Source: CAWCUZ01 sp963798795
GTDB lineage: Bacteria > Acidobacteriota > Vicinamibacteria > Vicinamibacterales > SCN-69-37
DNA length: 64,000 bases
Assembly (NCBI GenBank): GCA_963798795.1
Contig: CAWCUZ010000006.1
Coordinates: forward strand, 372,001 to 436,000
Reading direction: 5' to 3'
A model generated the notes under the pieces. The model ran no database searches. It was not told the DNA's origin and worked only from the letters and a program-made list of their open reading frames with translations. Position 1 is the stretch's first letter; every line of letters starts with the position of its first letter. Both the position numbers and the translations under genes were made by a program. Shown in pieces: positions 1 to 9,161 of the stretch.

Positions 1-714
1 GTTCGACTCGAGCAGCGCGCCCAGCACCTGGGCGATCACGAGCTGCGGCAGCAGGCGATCGAAAATCTGCTGCGGGGACGGTTCGTACAGATACTCGGTC
101 GTCGGCACGCCCGCCGGTTCCGCCGGCTGAACGCTCTGCAGGGGCAGGACCGGCTCCACGACGACGCGCTGCTGGAGGATCGACTTGAACTCGTTGTACA
201 CGAGCTGCACGCTGTCGACCCGGCCGCTCGTGAACTCCGCGATGGCCGGCTCGGCGATCGCCTCCGCATCGGCTGCCGTGATGACTTTCGGCAGGTTCAC
301 GTACTCGAAGACCACCGGCAGGCCGCGCCGTCCCAGGATGTCGCGGCTCTTGCGGCCGACCAGGCCGAACGACACCCGGCGCCCCGGGTGCTCGCGGAGG
401 AACCCGACCACCGTCTTGATGACGTTCGAGTTGAAGCTCCCGCAGAGCCCGCGATCCGCGGTGATGGCGATGAGCATCGTGTTGCCCGACGCGGTGCCGG
501 GCCGGCGGGCCAGAAGCGGGTGCTGCGTCTGGTCCACGCGGGCGGCGATGCTCTCGAGGACCCGGCGGGCCTCGCGCGCGTACGGGCGCGCGGCAATCAC
601 GCGTTCCTGCGCCCGGCGCAGCTTGGACGCGGCGACCATCTTCATCGCCTTCGTGATCTGCTGCGTCGACTTGACGGCACGAATGCGCCGCCGCATGTCA
701 ATGAGTGAAGGCAC
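1..714 (-). CDS. atpG: ATP synthase F1 gamma subunit (partial, 3' end cut by window edge)
   Basis: Gamma is the central rotor shaft of F1, coupling proton flow to ATP synthesis on the cytoplasmic face of the inner membrane. About 238 codons are visible, of a usual 285-300; the last C-terminal helix lies outside the window. The reading frame begins at a GTG and gives MPSLIDMRRRIRAVKSTQQI, the classic gamma N-terminus, followed by TKAMKMVAASKLRRAQ. An ATG six codons in is less likely, because the MPSLID start is conserved in the family. The start lies only a few bases after the atpA stop, so the two are translationally linked. The visible end, EPSPQQIFDRLLPQLV, matches the family before the terminal helix. 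No frameshift was seen. Confidence 0.93.
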   Translation of the reverse strand, partial: MPSLIDMRRRIRAVKSTQQITKAMKMVAASKLRRAQERVIAARPYAREARRVLESIAARVDQTQHPLLARRPGTASGNTMLIAITADRGLCGSFNSNVIKTVVGFLREHPGRRVSFGLVGRKSRDILGRRGLPVVFEYVNLPKVITAADAEAIAEPAIAEFTSGRVDSVQLVYNEFKSILQQRVVVEPVLPLQSVQPAEPAGVPTTEYLYEPSPQQIFDRLLPQLVIAQVLGALLESN

Positions 715-717
715 GAC

Positions 718-2244
718 TCACGCTACCGCCGGCGCCGAGGCCGCGAATTCCCTGCCGTACTCCTCGAGCGCGCCGTTGATCTCCGTTGTCAGTTCGTCGC
801 TGATGATCTTCTTCTCGGCGAGCGTCGCGAGAATGCCCGGCCGCCGCGTCTCGAGGAAGCGATACAACCCGTCCTCGTATTCGCGCAGCCGCTCCACCGC
901 CACACCGTCCAGATAGCCGTTGGTCGCGGCGTAGATGATCGCGACCTGCTTCTCCACCGGGAGCGGCTGATACTGCGGCTGCTTCAGGATCTCGGTGAGC
1001 CGCTTGCCGCGGTTGAGCTGCCGCTGGGTCGCCGGGTCGAGATCGCTGCCGAACTGCGCGAAGGCGGCCAGTTCGCGGTACTGCGCGAGGTCGAGCCGGA
1101 GGCTGCCGGCCACCTGCCGCATGGCCTTGATCTGCGCGGACCCGCCGACGCGCGACACCGAGTTGCCGACGTTGATGGCGGGACGAATGCCCTGGTTGAA
1201 CAGGTCCGTCTCGAGGAAAATCTGGCCGTCCGTGATCGAGATGACGTTGGTCGGGATGTAGGCCGACAGGTCGCCGGCCTGCGTCTCGATGATCGGCAGC
1301 GCCGTGAGCGACCCGCCGCCGTGCTCCGCGTTCAGCTTGGCCGCGCGCTCCAGCAGGCGCGAGTGCAGGTAGAAGACGTCGCCCGGGTACGCTTCGCGGC
1401 CCGGCGGCCGCCGCAGCAGCAGCGAGATTTCACGATAGGCCTGCGCGTGCTTCGACAGGTCGTCGTACACGCACAGGGCGTGCCGGCCCGAATCGCGGAA
1501 GAACTCGCCGATCGTGCAGGCCGAATACGGGCTGATGTACAGGAGCGGCGCCGGCTCCGACGCGCCCGAGGCCACGACGATCGTGTACTCCATCGCCCCG
1601 GCGTCCTCGAGCGTCTTCACGACCTGGGCAATCGTCGACTGCTTCTGCCCGATGGCGTTGTAGATGCAGATGACGCCCAGCCCCTTCTGATTGATGATCG
1701 CGTCCACCGCGACGGCGGTCTTGCCGGTCTGCCGGTCGCCGATGATCAACTCGCGCTGGCCGCGGCCGATGGGCACCATCGCGTCGATGGCCTTCAGCCC
1801 CGTCTGGAGCGGCTCCTTCACCGGCTGGCGATCGACCACGCCCGGCGCGAGCCGCTCGATCGGCATGGACTGCTTGCTGGCGATCGGCCCCTTGCCGTCG
1901 ATCGGCTGACCGAGCGCGTTCACGACCCGGCCCAGCACTTCCTCGCCGACCGGCACGGAGATGATCCGGCCGGTCCGTTTGACCGTGTCGCCTTCCTTGA
2001 TCTCCGAGGACCGGCCGAGCAGCACGGCGCCCACGCTCTCTTCCTCGAGGTTCAGCGCGATCCCGAAGACGTGGTGCGGGAACTCGAGCATCTCGCCCGC
2101 CATGGCGCCCTCGATCCCGTGCAGGCGCGCGATCCCGTCGCCGATCGAAATCACGGTGCCGACCTCGGCCACGTCCACGTCGGACGCGAAGTTGCCGATC
2201 TGCTCGCGGATGATCTTGGAAATCTCTTCTGCCTTGATGTGCAT
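718..2244 (-). CDS. atpA: ATP synthase F1 alpha subunit
   Basis: Alpha is the non-catalytic nucleotide-binding subunit of the F1 hexamer. It is 508 residues, normal for the family. The P-loop GDRQTGKT is at residues 169-176. The alpha signature region with SVSRVGGSAQ carries the arginine finger that completes the beta catalytic site. The order in this operon is b', b, delta, alpha, gamma, and beta and epsilon presumably follow beyond the window start. The gap to delta is 19 bases. Confidence 0.98.
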   Translation of the reverse strand: MHIKAEEISKIIREQIGNFASDVDVAEVGTVISIGDGIARLHGIEGAMAGEMLEFPHHVFGIALNLEEESVGAVLLGRSSEIKEGDTVKRTGRIISVPVGEEVLGRVVNALGQPIDGKGPIASKQSMPIERLAPGVVDRQPVKEPLQTGLKAIDAMVPIGRGQRELIIGDRQTGKTAVAVDAIINQKGLGVICIYNAIGQKQSTIAQVVKTLEDAGAMEYTIVVASGASEPAPLLYISPYSACTIGEFFRDSGRHALCVYDDLSKHAQAYREISLLLRRPPGREAYPGDVFYLHSRLLERAAKLNAEHGGGSLTALPIIETQAGDLSAYIPTNVISITDGQIFLETDLFNQGIRPAINVGNSVSRVGGSAQIKAMRQVAGSLRLDLAQYRELAAFAQFGSDLDPATQRQLNRGKRLTEILKQPQYQPLPVEKQVAIIYAATNGYLDGVAVERLREYEDGLYRFLETRRPGILATLAEKKIISDELTTEINGALEEYGREFAASAPAVA

Positions 2245-2263
2245 GCCAGGTCCTGTGCCTCTG

Positions 2264-2812
2264 CTACCGTTCCGCGACGAGCGCCTGCCTCAGCCGATCG
2301 AGCTGGCGCGTCACGCTGCCGTCGAACACCCGGCTGCCGACGCGCGCGACCACGCCGCCCACGATGGACGGGTCCACCGACGCCGTGAGCCGGACCGTGG
2401 CGCCTGCCGCGCGCCCGAGGGCGTCGGCCATGGCCGTCCGGCTCGACTCGGGGAGCGGGACGGCCGTCACCACCTCGCCCGCCACGACATGCTGCGACGT
2501 CATGACGCGCTCGCGGAACGCGTCGGCGAGCGCCGGCAGCAGGGTCAGCCGGTCGTCGTCCGCCAGGAGCAGCAGCAGACGCCGCACCGGGTCCGGCACC
2601 TCGGGCGCCTGGGCGAAGATCGCCTCCAGGATCGCGCGCTTCTTCCGGGACGGGACGACCGGCGTGTCGAGCGCGCGGCGCAGCTCGTCGTGGCCGGCCA
2701 CGAGCTCGCGCAGTTCGTCGAGCGCCCGTGCCGACGCGACGCGCGCCGGCTCGTCGGGCAGCACGTCGAACAACGCCTGGGCGTACCGCTTGGCCAGGCC
2801 GCGGAGCGTCAT
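2264..2812 (-). CDS. atpH: ATP synthase F1 delta subunit (OSCP)
   Basis: Delta sits on top of F1 and clamps it to the b/b' peripheral stalk. The protein has 182 residues, the usual length. Features are the N-terminal helical domain (RYAQALFDVL near residue 9) and the C-terminal region VDPSIVGGVVARVGSRVFDGSV with the typical GG turn, ending RQLDRLRQAL. The start codon overlaps the stop of atpF by four bases (ATGA), indicating translational coupling. Sequence conservation is low in this family, but position and the C-terminal motif make the call firm. Confidence 0.95.
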   Translation of the reverse strand: MTLRGLAKRYAQALFDVLPDEPARVASARALDELRELVAGHDELRRALDTPVVPSRKKRAILEAIFAQAPEVPDPVRRLLLLLADDDRLTLLPALADAFRERVMTSQHVVAGEVVTAVPLPESSRTAMADALGRAAGATVRLTASVDPSIVGGVVARVGSRVFDGSVTRQLDRLRQALVAER

Positions 2813-3438
2813 GGCCGCACCTCGTGCACGTAGCGCTCGATGAGGCGCTGCTGGTCATCCGGCGTGATGTCGCGTTCGATGCGCTTGCGGGCGAGCGAGA
2901 CGGAGAGCTCGGCCGCGTGATCGAGCAGCGCGCGCCGCGCCACCCGGAACTGCAGATCGATTTCCCGTCGCGTCCGATCGAGCAGTCGCTCGCGCTCGTG
3001 CGCCGTGGCGTCCTTCATGCGCACGCGCTCGTCGTCCAATTCGCGCTGCCCCCGCTCGCGCAGCGCCTCGAGCTCCGCCGGGAGCGCCGCCAGCCGCGCC
3101 CGCACTTCGTCCAGCTGCCGCTCCGCGGAGGTCCGCAGCTCCGACGCGCTGACCAGATCGCGGCGGATGGTATCGCTGCGGCCGCGCAGGTAGGCCGCGA
3201 GCGGACGCCGCAGAAAGTACGTGAGGCCGCCCACGAGGATGGCGAAGTTCGCCGTCTTCCAGAGCGCCGGCCACCATCCCTCGCCGTGGAGCTGTTCGGC
3301 CTCGGCGGGCTGAACGGTCCGAGCGTCCTGCGGCGCGGCAACTGCGAACGCGCGCGGTGCGCCGCAGAGGGCGAAAACGAGCGTAGCCGCGGCGAACGCG
3401 CGGCGCCATCGAGGCGGGAACGGGAAGGTCACTCGCAC
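2809..3438 (-). CDS. atpF: ATP synthase F0 subunit b
   Basis: This is one strand of the peripheral stalk. The 209-residue protein has an N-terminal hydrophobic segment (about residues 13-33) that looks like a signal peptide. A second membrane span follows (about 60-78, WKTANFAILVGGLTYFLRRP), then a long, charged, Arg/Glu-rich coiled-coil helix to the end. The extra N-terminal hydrophobic extension makes it longer than the E. coli b subunit (156 residues). The 4-base overlap with atpH and the neighbouring b' gene show the stalk is a b/b' heterodimer. Confidence 0.93.
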   Translation of the reverse strand: MRVTFPFPPRWRRAFAAATLVFALCGAPRAFAVAAPQDARTVQPAEAEQLHGEGWWPALWKTANFAILVGGLTYFLRRPLAAYLRGRSDTIRRDLVSASELRTSAERQLDEVRARLAALPAELEALRERGQRELDDERVRMKDATAHERERLLDRTRREIDLQFRVARRALLDHAAELSVSLARKRIERDITPDDQQRLIERYVHEVRP

Positions 3439-3461
3439 AGAGTTTCGGAAACCAGGCGGCG

Positions 3462-3917
3462 CTACGACACGCGCCGGCCGAGAATGCGCGACGCGGCGTC
3501 GGCGGCCAGCGCGTCGGCGTCGGCGTCGAGCCGCGCCCGCGCCTGCTCCACGTCCCGCTCGAGCTGCGCCCGGGCTTCGGTCAACGCGGCGTCGGCTTCC
3601 TTACGGGTTTCGATTATCAAGGCGGTGCGCTCGTCGAGCGCCTGGCGCCGCATTTCGTCCATCTGCCGGTACACCTCTGCGCGCGCCTCGCCCGTCCGGC
3701 GGTCGAACTCTTCGGTGGCGCGGCGCGCCTCGGCCGCCGCTTCCTCGGCCAGCGTTCGCGCGGAGGTCACGGCCTGCTCGCGCTGCTGAATGACCTTCAG
3801 CACCGGGCGGAAGATCAGCCGATCCAGGACCACCGCCAGGGCGAGGACGAAGAAGATGACCCAGAGAACGGACAGATCCGGGAGCACGGCGCCTCCGGCG
3901 GTCTGAAAGGAGGCCAC
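3462..3917 (-). CDS. ATP synthase F0 subunit b'
   Basis: This is the second peripheral-stalk subunit, 151 residues. One membrane helix lies near the N-terminus (about residues 13-33, LPDLSVLWVIFFVLALAVVL), followed by a continuous coiled coil rich in Ala, Glu and Arg. The start is a GTG preceded by GGAGG six bases upstream. It is the first gene of the visible operon: directly upstream, after about 100 bases, lies selD. The membrane a and c subunits (atpB, atpE) are therefore not adjacent and must be elsewhere. Confidence 0.88.
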   Translation of the reverse strand: MASFQTAGGAVLPDLSVLWVIFFVLALAVVLDRLIFRPVLKVIQQREQAVTSARTLAEEAAAEARRATEEFDRRTGEARAEVYRQMDEMRRQALDERTALIIETRKEADAALTEARAQLERDVEQARARLDADADALAADAASRILGRRVS

Positions 3918-4023
3918 ACGCCTCCGTCATTTGCCGCCCGGCAAAACGTCAATTTATACCATCCGCCGAAACACCGAGGCAACCCGGGACACGTCGGGAG
4001 GGGCCGCGTTCGAGCCCGGAAAA

Positions 4024-5070
4024 TCATGCGATTCGCACGAGGGTCCCTGATGAATCGCGCGCCTCGACCCGGCCGATCGCTCGGGCGCCGCCGTACTGTT
4101 CGGTCAGGCGGCCTAGAATGTGGCCGGCCGCGTCAGCATCCACGGCCATCAGCAGCCCGCCGGAGGTCTGCGGATCCAGACAGATCAAGTGGAGCGCCGG
4201 CTGCACGCCGGATTCGACCTGCACCGACCGGAAATGCTTCTGGTTGGAGCGCCCGCCGCACGGCAGGTACTCGGCCGCCAGTTGCGCGGCGCCGGGCAGA
4301 ATCGGCAAGGCGTCGGCGTCGACGAGCAGCATGGTGCCGCTGGCGTGCGCCATTTCCGACGCGTGACCCGCCAGGCCGAAGCCGGTCACATCCGTGCAGG
4401 CGCTGACGATGCCCTTCGGCAGACTTCGGGCCACGGCCGCGGCGCCGGCATTCGAGAGCAGCATGGCGTCGACGGCTTCCTGCAGCCACGCGTCCGAGGC
4501 GCGCCCGTACTTGCGCGCGCGCACGATGATGCCGGTGCCGAGCGGCTTGGTCAGAATCAACACGTCCCCGGGACGAGCGCCGGCATTCGTGAGTACGCGG
4601 TCCGGTGCCACCTCGCCGGTGACGGCATAGCCGAACTTCACTTCGGGATCCGTGACGGTGTGGCCGCCGAGCAGCGCCACGCCGGCCTCGCGAAGCGTGT
4701 CCGCGCCGCCGCGGAAGATGGCGCGAACCACCTCCGGCTCGGGACCGTCCTTGGGGAGCGCGGCGATCGCCAGTGCCGTCCGCGGTGTCCCGCCCATCGC
4801 GTAGACGTCGCTCAGGGCGTTGGTGGCCGCGATCTGGCCGAACACGTACGGGTCGTCGACCATGGGGGTGAAGAAGTCGACGGTCTGCACCAGTGCCGGT
4901 CCGGCGGCCCATCGGTACACGCCGGCATCGTCGGCCGTCCGGTAGTCGACGAGCACGCGCTCGTCGACCTCGGCGGGCGGCATGTCGGCCAGCACGTCGG
5001 CCAGTTCGGCGGCACCGAGCTTGCTCGCGCATCCCGCGCAGTCGGCGTACTCGGTGAGTCGTTTCGACAT
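4024..5070 (-). CDS. selD: Selenide, water dikinase (selenophosphate synthetase)
   Basis: SelD makes selenophosphate from selenide and ATP, the selenium donor for selenocysteine and for 2-selenouridine in tRNA. It has 348 residues, the usual length. The active-site region RLTEYADCAGCASKLG has C14 and K17 aligned with the catalytic Cys17 and Lys20 of E. coli SelD, while the second cysteine of the E. coli pair (C19) is Ser16 here. Motifs LTKPLGTG and the SxCTDVTGFGLAGH region are present. A cysteine rather than selenocysteine occupies the catalytic position. Nothing else for selenium metabolism is nearby. It lies upstream of the ATP synthase operon on the same strand, with room for a separate promoter. 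Confidence 0.96.
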   Translation of the reverse strand: MSKRLTEYADCAGCASKLGAAELADVLADMPPAEVDERVLVDYRTADDAGVYRWAAGPALVQTVDFFTPMVDDPYVFGQIAATNALSDVYAMGGTPRTALAIAALPKDGPEPEVVRAIFRGGADTLREAGVALLGGHTVTDPEVKFGYAVTGEVAPDRVLTNAGARPGDVLILTKPLGTGIIVRARKYGRASDAWLQEAVDAMLLSNAGAAAVARSLPKGIVSACTDVTGFGLAGHASEMAHASGTMLLVDADALPILPGAAQLAAEYLPCGGRSNQKHFRSVQVESGVQPALHLICLDPQTSGGLLMAVDADAAGHILGRLTEQYGGARAIGRVEARDSSGTLVRIA

Positions 5071-5092
5071 CCTCGCCAGTCTAGCAGCCCCG

Positions 5093-5968
5093 CTACGACT
5101 CCCCTGCCAGGATTTCGTAGACGCGCTGCAGCTCCTCCTCGTCTCGAAAATCGATTTCGATGCGCCCGCCCTTGCCTTTCCGCACGATGCGGACGGACGT
5201 GCCGACGGTCAGCTTCAACCGCTCCTCGGCGGCGCGCGTATTGGGGTCGATCGTTCGCGGCGGCGGGGGCGGGGGCGGGGGGTTGGGCGCGATTTCGCGC
5301 CGGACGGTGGCTTCCGTTTCGCGGACCGACAGGCCGCGAGAAACGATGTCGCGGGCGACCCGGCGCTGCGCGGCCTCGGTGGCCAGGCCGAGGAGGGCGC
5401 GCGCGTGCCCCATCGACAGGGCGCCCGATCCGACGTCCCCGCGGACTTCGTCCGGCAGGCGCAGGAGCCGCAGGTAGTTCGCGACCGTGGCGCGGTCCTT
5501 CCCCACCTGGTCGGCGATGGCCTCCTGCGTGAGATGCATCTCGTCGATCAGGCGCCGATACGCCTGCGCCTCTTCGATCGGATTGAGGTTTTCACGCTGG
5601 ATGTTCTCGATGAGCGCCACCTCCAGCAGCTTGTCATCGTCGATTTCGCGGACGATCACGGGGACTTTGAGGAGGCCGGCGCGCTGGGCGGCGCGCCAGC
5701 GGCGCTCGCCGGCGACGATCTCGTAGTGGTCGCCCGCCTGGCGGATGATGATCGGCTGAATCACGCCGTTGGCGCGGATCGACTGCGCCAGCTCGTCCAG
5801 ACGCGCCTCGTCCAGATGCGTGCGCGGCTGCTGCGGATTCGGCACGAGCAGATCGATGTCGAGTTCGACGGGGCGGCTCACGTCACGGTCCGACGGCGGC
5901 GCGGGCGCGGGCGTTTGTGGAATCAGGGCGCTCAGGCCGCGGCCGAGCGCTGGACGCTTGTCTGCCAT
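5093..5968 (-). CDS. parB: Chromosome partitioning protein ParB (Spo0J family)
   Basis: ParB is a CTP-dependent clamp that loads at parS and spreads over the origin region. It has 291 residues, starting MADKRPALGRGLSALI, the family's N-terminal ParA-stimulating motif. The open frame extends further upstream but that part is antisense noise, and AGGGA lies before this ATG. The CTP-binding box GERRWRA is at residues 87-93, followed by the ENIQRENLNPIEEA motif and the helix-turn-helix (about 145-170). A proline run (PPPPPPPP) links to the C-terminal dimerisation domain. It lies 26 bases downstream of parA, and two parS sites lie just beyond parA. Confidence 0.97.
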   Translation of the reverse strand: MADKRPALGRGLSALIPQTPAPAPPSDRDVSRPVELDIDLLVPNPQQPRTHLDEARLDELAQSIRANGVIQPIIIRQAGDHYEIVAGERRWRAAQRAGLLKVPVIVREIDDDKLLEVALIENIQRENLNPIEEAQAYRRLIDEMHLTQEAIADQVGKDRATVANYLRLLRLPDEVRGDVGSGALSMGHARALLGLATEAAQRRVARDIVSRGLSVRETEATVRREIAPNPPPPPPPPRTIDPNTRAAEERLKLTVGTSVRIVRKGKGGRIEIDFRDEEELQRVYEILAGES

Positions 5969-5994
5969 CGAGGGTTCCCTTCGCGCGAAGCGTC

Positions 5995-6801
5995 TCAGGA
6001 CGACTGCGCGGCGGCTGGCTGAGCGGACGCCGCGCGCCCCAGGAACTCGTGGGCGAGCGCGACGTAGGCCTCGGCCCCACGCGACCGCGCGTCGTACAGG
6101 ATGACCGGCACGCCATGGCTCGGCGCCTCGCCCAGGCGGATGTTGCGCGGGATCACGGTGCGATACACCTTGTCGCCGAAGTACTCGCGGATGTTGCCGC
6201 CCACCTGCTGGGCGAGGTTCGTGCGGTCGTCGTGCATGGTGAGCAGTACGCCCTCGATCTCCAGGTCCGGATTGAGCGACACGCGCACGGCGTCGAGCGT
6301 GGCGAGCAGGTCCGCGATGCCCTCGAGCGCGAAGTACTCGCAGTTGAGCGGAATGAGGACCGTATCGGCGGCAACGAGCGCGTTGAGCGTGAGCAGCCCC
6401 AGCGACGGCGGCGTGTCGACGAAGATGTAGTCGAAGTCGGGCCGGACGCGGTCGATGAATCGGCGAAGGCGGCGTTCGCGTTCGTCGAGCGTAACGAGTT
6501 CGATTTCGGCGCCGGTCAGATCGCGGTTCGCCGGAACCAGCCATAGGTGATCGATGCCTGTCGTCAGGATGAACTCGCGCGGCTCCTCACCGAACCTGGT
6601 AAGCGCCTCATAGACGGTGCCTCCGCGCGCCGACCGCCCTTTGAGGCCAATCCCGCTCGTCAGGTTGGCTTGCGGGTCCATATCGATCAGCAGGACTCGC
6701 TGATTGGCCATTGCGAGGGACGCAGCCAGGTTGATGGCGGTCGTGGTTTTGGCCACTCCGCCTTTCTGATTGGCGACGACAGTGACGCGATGTTTGGTCA
6801 T
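5995..6801 (-). CDS. parA: Chromosome partitioning ATPase ParA (Soj)
   Basis: This is a Walker-type ATPase that binds DNA non-specifically and moves ParB-parS complexes. It has 268 residues. The deviant Walker A KGGVAKTT is at residues 13-20, with the signature lysine K13 and the catalytic-loop K18. VLLIDMDPQANLTSG follows, and the Walker B region is DYIFVDTPPSLGLL. It is first in a parAB pair; upstream is the non-coding parS region. Sequence and neighbours agree fully with a chromosomal Soj/Spo0J system. Confidence 0.97.
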   Translation of the reverse strand: MTKHRVTVVANQKGGVAKTTTAINLAASLAMANQRVLLIDMDPQANLTSGIGLKGRSARGGTVYEALTRFGEEPREFILTTGIDHLWLVPANRDLTGAEIELVTLDERERRLRRFIDRVRPDFDYIFVDTPPSLGLLTLNALVAADTVLIPLNCEYFALEGIADLLATLDAVRVSLNPDLEIEGVLLTMHDDRTNLAQQVGGNIREYFGDKVYRTVIPRNIRLGEAPSHGVPVILYDARSRGAEAYVALAHEFLGRAASAQPAAAQSS

Positions 6802-7106
6802 AAGACCTAAACGTGAATGGTCCTCTCAAGCTCAAGCACATTTTGGACCCAGGCGCCATAGGAGTCAAGACGAGGAATGCCTGAACGCGCACGGGAGAAT
6901 CGCCGATAGCGGGCTGATGTGCCTCCTGCAATTCCAGTTGAGCCTCCGATCGACGGCCCTGCTGGCAGACGTCCTGCGGGCGCCTTATCGCCCAACCAGC
7001 CACTTTGTTGGCGCAGCGTGCTGGACATGGAGGTTCGTCACTGCCTTTGGAACCGCGCTATCGTCTCGTTAGAGGACCCACGTTCATCCACGAGAATCTG
7101 GGTCCG

Positions 7107-7122
7107 TGTTCCACGTGGAACA
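7107..7122. promoter_or_regulatory. parS site 1 (perfect 16-bp palindrome)
   Basis: TGTTCCACGTGGAACA is a perfect palindrome. It matches the bacterial parS consensus TGTTTCACGTGAAACA with the common CC/GG variant seen in high-GC genomes. It lies 300 bases from the parA start in non-coding DNA. Confidence 0.92.
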
Positions 7123-7929
7123 CCCTCGTCGGCTGTCACAGGTTGCAGATCCTCTTCGGCGGTTCGTCCGAGGCCGCAGATCTCCGCCCGCCCCCAGAGT
7201 GCCCACCAGGTCACGGAACTCCAGGCCTCTGCGATACGTGACCCTCCGCGGCGCAAAGCTGAGGCAGGTCGGAGGCTCGAGACCGCTCTCATGGGCTTCA
7301 GACGAGCCAAGCAACGTATTGGCGCTAGTGGCCGCGCTGAGTCAGTAAGTACTGTCTGCCGGCTGGCATCCCTGCTGGCGGCGTGGCTTCTCCCAGTCGT
7401 TGCGCCTTACGAGGCGGGCGCCACGCTCCGGCAATCTGTAGGGACTCAGCGCGGACAGGAACCAGGTCACTGAGAGCTCTAAAGAACAAGAAAAGTCCCT
7501 CGGTCGAGCCTCGGAGTTCCGCAAGTCTAGATTAGAATCCAATCCGCGAAGTCGAAGACAGTCACCGTGTCCTGCAGTCTGCCCAAGCGAGGCGATCATC
7601 TGGGTCTGGGACGATGGGCGCATCACAGACTTACTTGGGCTAGGCGGAGTCAGACCGTGAAACAGCCATGTCCAGCCATCCGATCTGATCGTCACATTGA
7701 CAGGCTCAGGTTGCCCTTCCCAATGCCGGCGCAATGGGCAAATCCAGGTCAGTGGGTTCACAGGCGACCAATCGAGCAGTCGAGTCGAAGTAGTCATCAG
7801 CTCTCCCTGCCCGTCACTCAGCCGGCTCTGACCATAGTCAAGGTCTTGAGTCTCACATCCAGTGGTGATGGTGCTGCCGTCCGGCGAATCCACGTCCAGC
7901 CAAGCGCAAGGCCCAAGAGGTTCTGCCAT

Positions 7930-7945
7930 AGTTCCACGTGGAACG
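7930..7945. promoter_or_regulatory. parS site 2 (14-bp palindromic core)
   Basis: AGTTCCACGTGGAACG has the full palindromic core GTTCCACGTGGAAC; only the two outermost bases differ from site 1. It is in the same non-coding region, 823 bases further on. Confidence 0.9.
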
Positions 7946-8280
7946 CTAAGACGCGGAAGAGATTGACACTGAACGAGCCTGATTGAGCGGCGGGCGTATC
8001 CTTGCAGCTTTCAGAGGCTGGGCCCGGCCGAGCTATCGAAGGGGAAAGGGAACTGAAACTAGGCTTGAAGGCAATGAATGCCTGCCAGGCCCTAGCTTCG
8101 GAGGATGGCCGACCACTCCGACCTGGCCGAGGTCGGAGCCGACGTGGGCCTCTGGCCAGCCCTAATCTCATTGCCCATCGCAGAACAAACCTGCGCCTGG
8201 CCCCCTGGAAGGCGCCAGAAGTCGGGTCCAGACCGCGGTGGGCAATTGAGAAGTGCACGAACCAGGACGAGAGACCTCAG

Positions 8281-8433
8281 AGTGTAGAAATAGGCACTAG
8301 AGACATGTTGTCGATCTATAACCCAGTACAGATCAGTAACTTACAGACATGATACGGTCTTACAACCAGTACGGACTAAAAATGTGCGATTGATGGCAAG
8401 CGTGGGATTGGCTCTAACAGATATAGTTGGTCG
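8281..8433. other. AT-rich segment downstream of rsmG
   Basis: About 150 bases with a GC content near 45%, far below the surrounding genes, including runs such as ctataaccc and actaaaaatgtg. No gene or repeat is recognised. It adjoins the 3' end of rsmG and the parS region, so an unwinding element, a matrix-like site or simply an unselected spacer are all possible. Confidence 0.35.
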
Positions 8434-9066
8434 TTAAGCCAAAACATAGACGCCTGAATTGCCGACGGTCGAAAATCTGTCGACAACCACCATCCCTTCG
8501 AACGGTAGCGCATTCGACGAATTGAACAGGAACACGCGGCCCTGCGGACGGACGATGCGGCCGATCGCCTTCTGCTCCGGCGGGCCCAGCGAAACGCCGC
8601 GGACCGTCACAACGTCCGCGGCGGCGTCCAATGCGGCCAGATCCGCGGCGTCCTCCAGCGTCCGGTGCTCCACGCCCGTGTTGCTCAGCCCCAGATGGCG
8701 AATCGCCTCGCGCAGGAATGCGGCCTTGCGAGCCCGCGCTTCGATCATCACCAGTCGCACGTCCGGTGCGGCCACTTTCAACGGGATCGCCGGCGACCCG
8801 CCTCCGGAGCCGACGTCCACGATAACCCGGTCTGAGGGCTCCAGGTGACGTGCCGCGACCACCGCCTCCAGCAGAAGCCGATCGATGGCCTCGGGCGACC
8901 CGCCTGCGGCATCCAGGGCCGTGAGGTTCAGGCGCTGGTTCCAGCGGCCCAGCAGCGCCAGGTACGACGACAACCGAGCGGCCAGTCCCGGAAGCAGCGG
9001 GACACCGAGATCGGCGGCGCGCTCCGCGATTCGCGCCTCCAGGCGGGAATCGGACACGCCCTCCAT
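8434..9066 (-). CDS. rsmG: 16S rRNA (guanine527-N7)-methyltransferase
   Basis: RsmG (GidB) methylates G527 of 16S rRNA using SAM. It has 210 residues, the usual size. RWNQRLNLTA at residues 41-50 is the family N-terminal motif, and the SAM-binding DVGSGGGSPAIPLK is at 84-97. The ATG is preceded by AGGGA seven bases upstream. It lies downstream of mnmG in the rpmH-side gene string typical of origin regions, and is separated from parA by the non-coding parS zone. Confidence 0.95.
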   Translation of the reverse strand: MEGVSDSRLEARIAERAADLGVPLLPGLAARLSSYLALLGRWNQRLNLTALDAAGGSPEAIDRLLLEAVVAARHLEPSDRVIVDVGSGGGSPAIPLKVAAPDVRLVMIEARARKAAFLREAIRHLGLSNTGVEHRTLEDAADLAALDAAADVVTVRGVSLGPPEQKAIGRIVRPQGRVFLFNSSNALPFEGMVVVDRFSTVGNSGVYVLA

Positions 9067-9161
9067 TGTTTTCCCTTTGGATGCAGAGCGCCAGTCGCTC
9101 CCCGCGCGGCCCGCCCAACTTGCGGCAGACCGGCGTGGAACACGCGCCGCCTTCCGGGCCC

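Larger units (their letters stand above)
6802..8433. other. Non-coding, lower-GC parS-bearing region between parA and rsmG
   Basis: About 1.6 kb with no credible gene on either strand. The open frames here lack ribosome-binding sites, have mixed third-position bases and match nothing recognisable. GC content is visibly lower than in the flanking genes. It contains two palindromic parS sites about 820 bases apart and an AT-richer end next to rsmG. The likely role is the centromere-like ParB loading zone; part of it may also serve origin functions, although no clear DnaA boxes were found in it. Confidence 0.6.

Noticed and set aside
7342..7929. A 195-codon minus-strand frame starting beside parS site 2
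   Set aside because: No ribosome-binding site, mixed third-position bases unlike genes here, and no recognisable motif; treated as non-coding.
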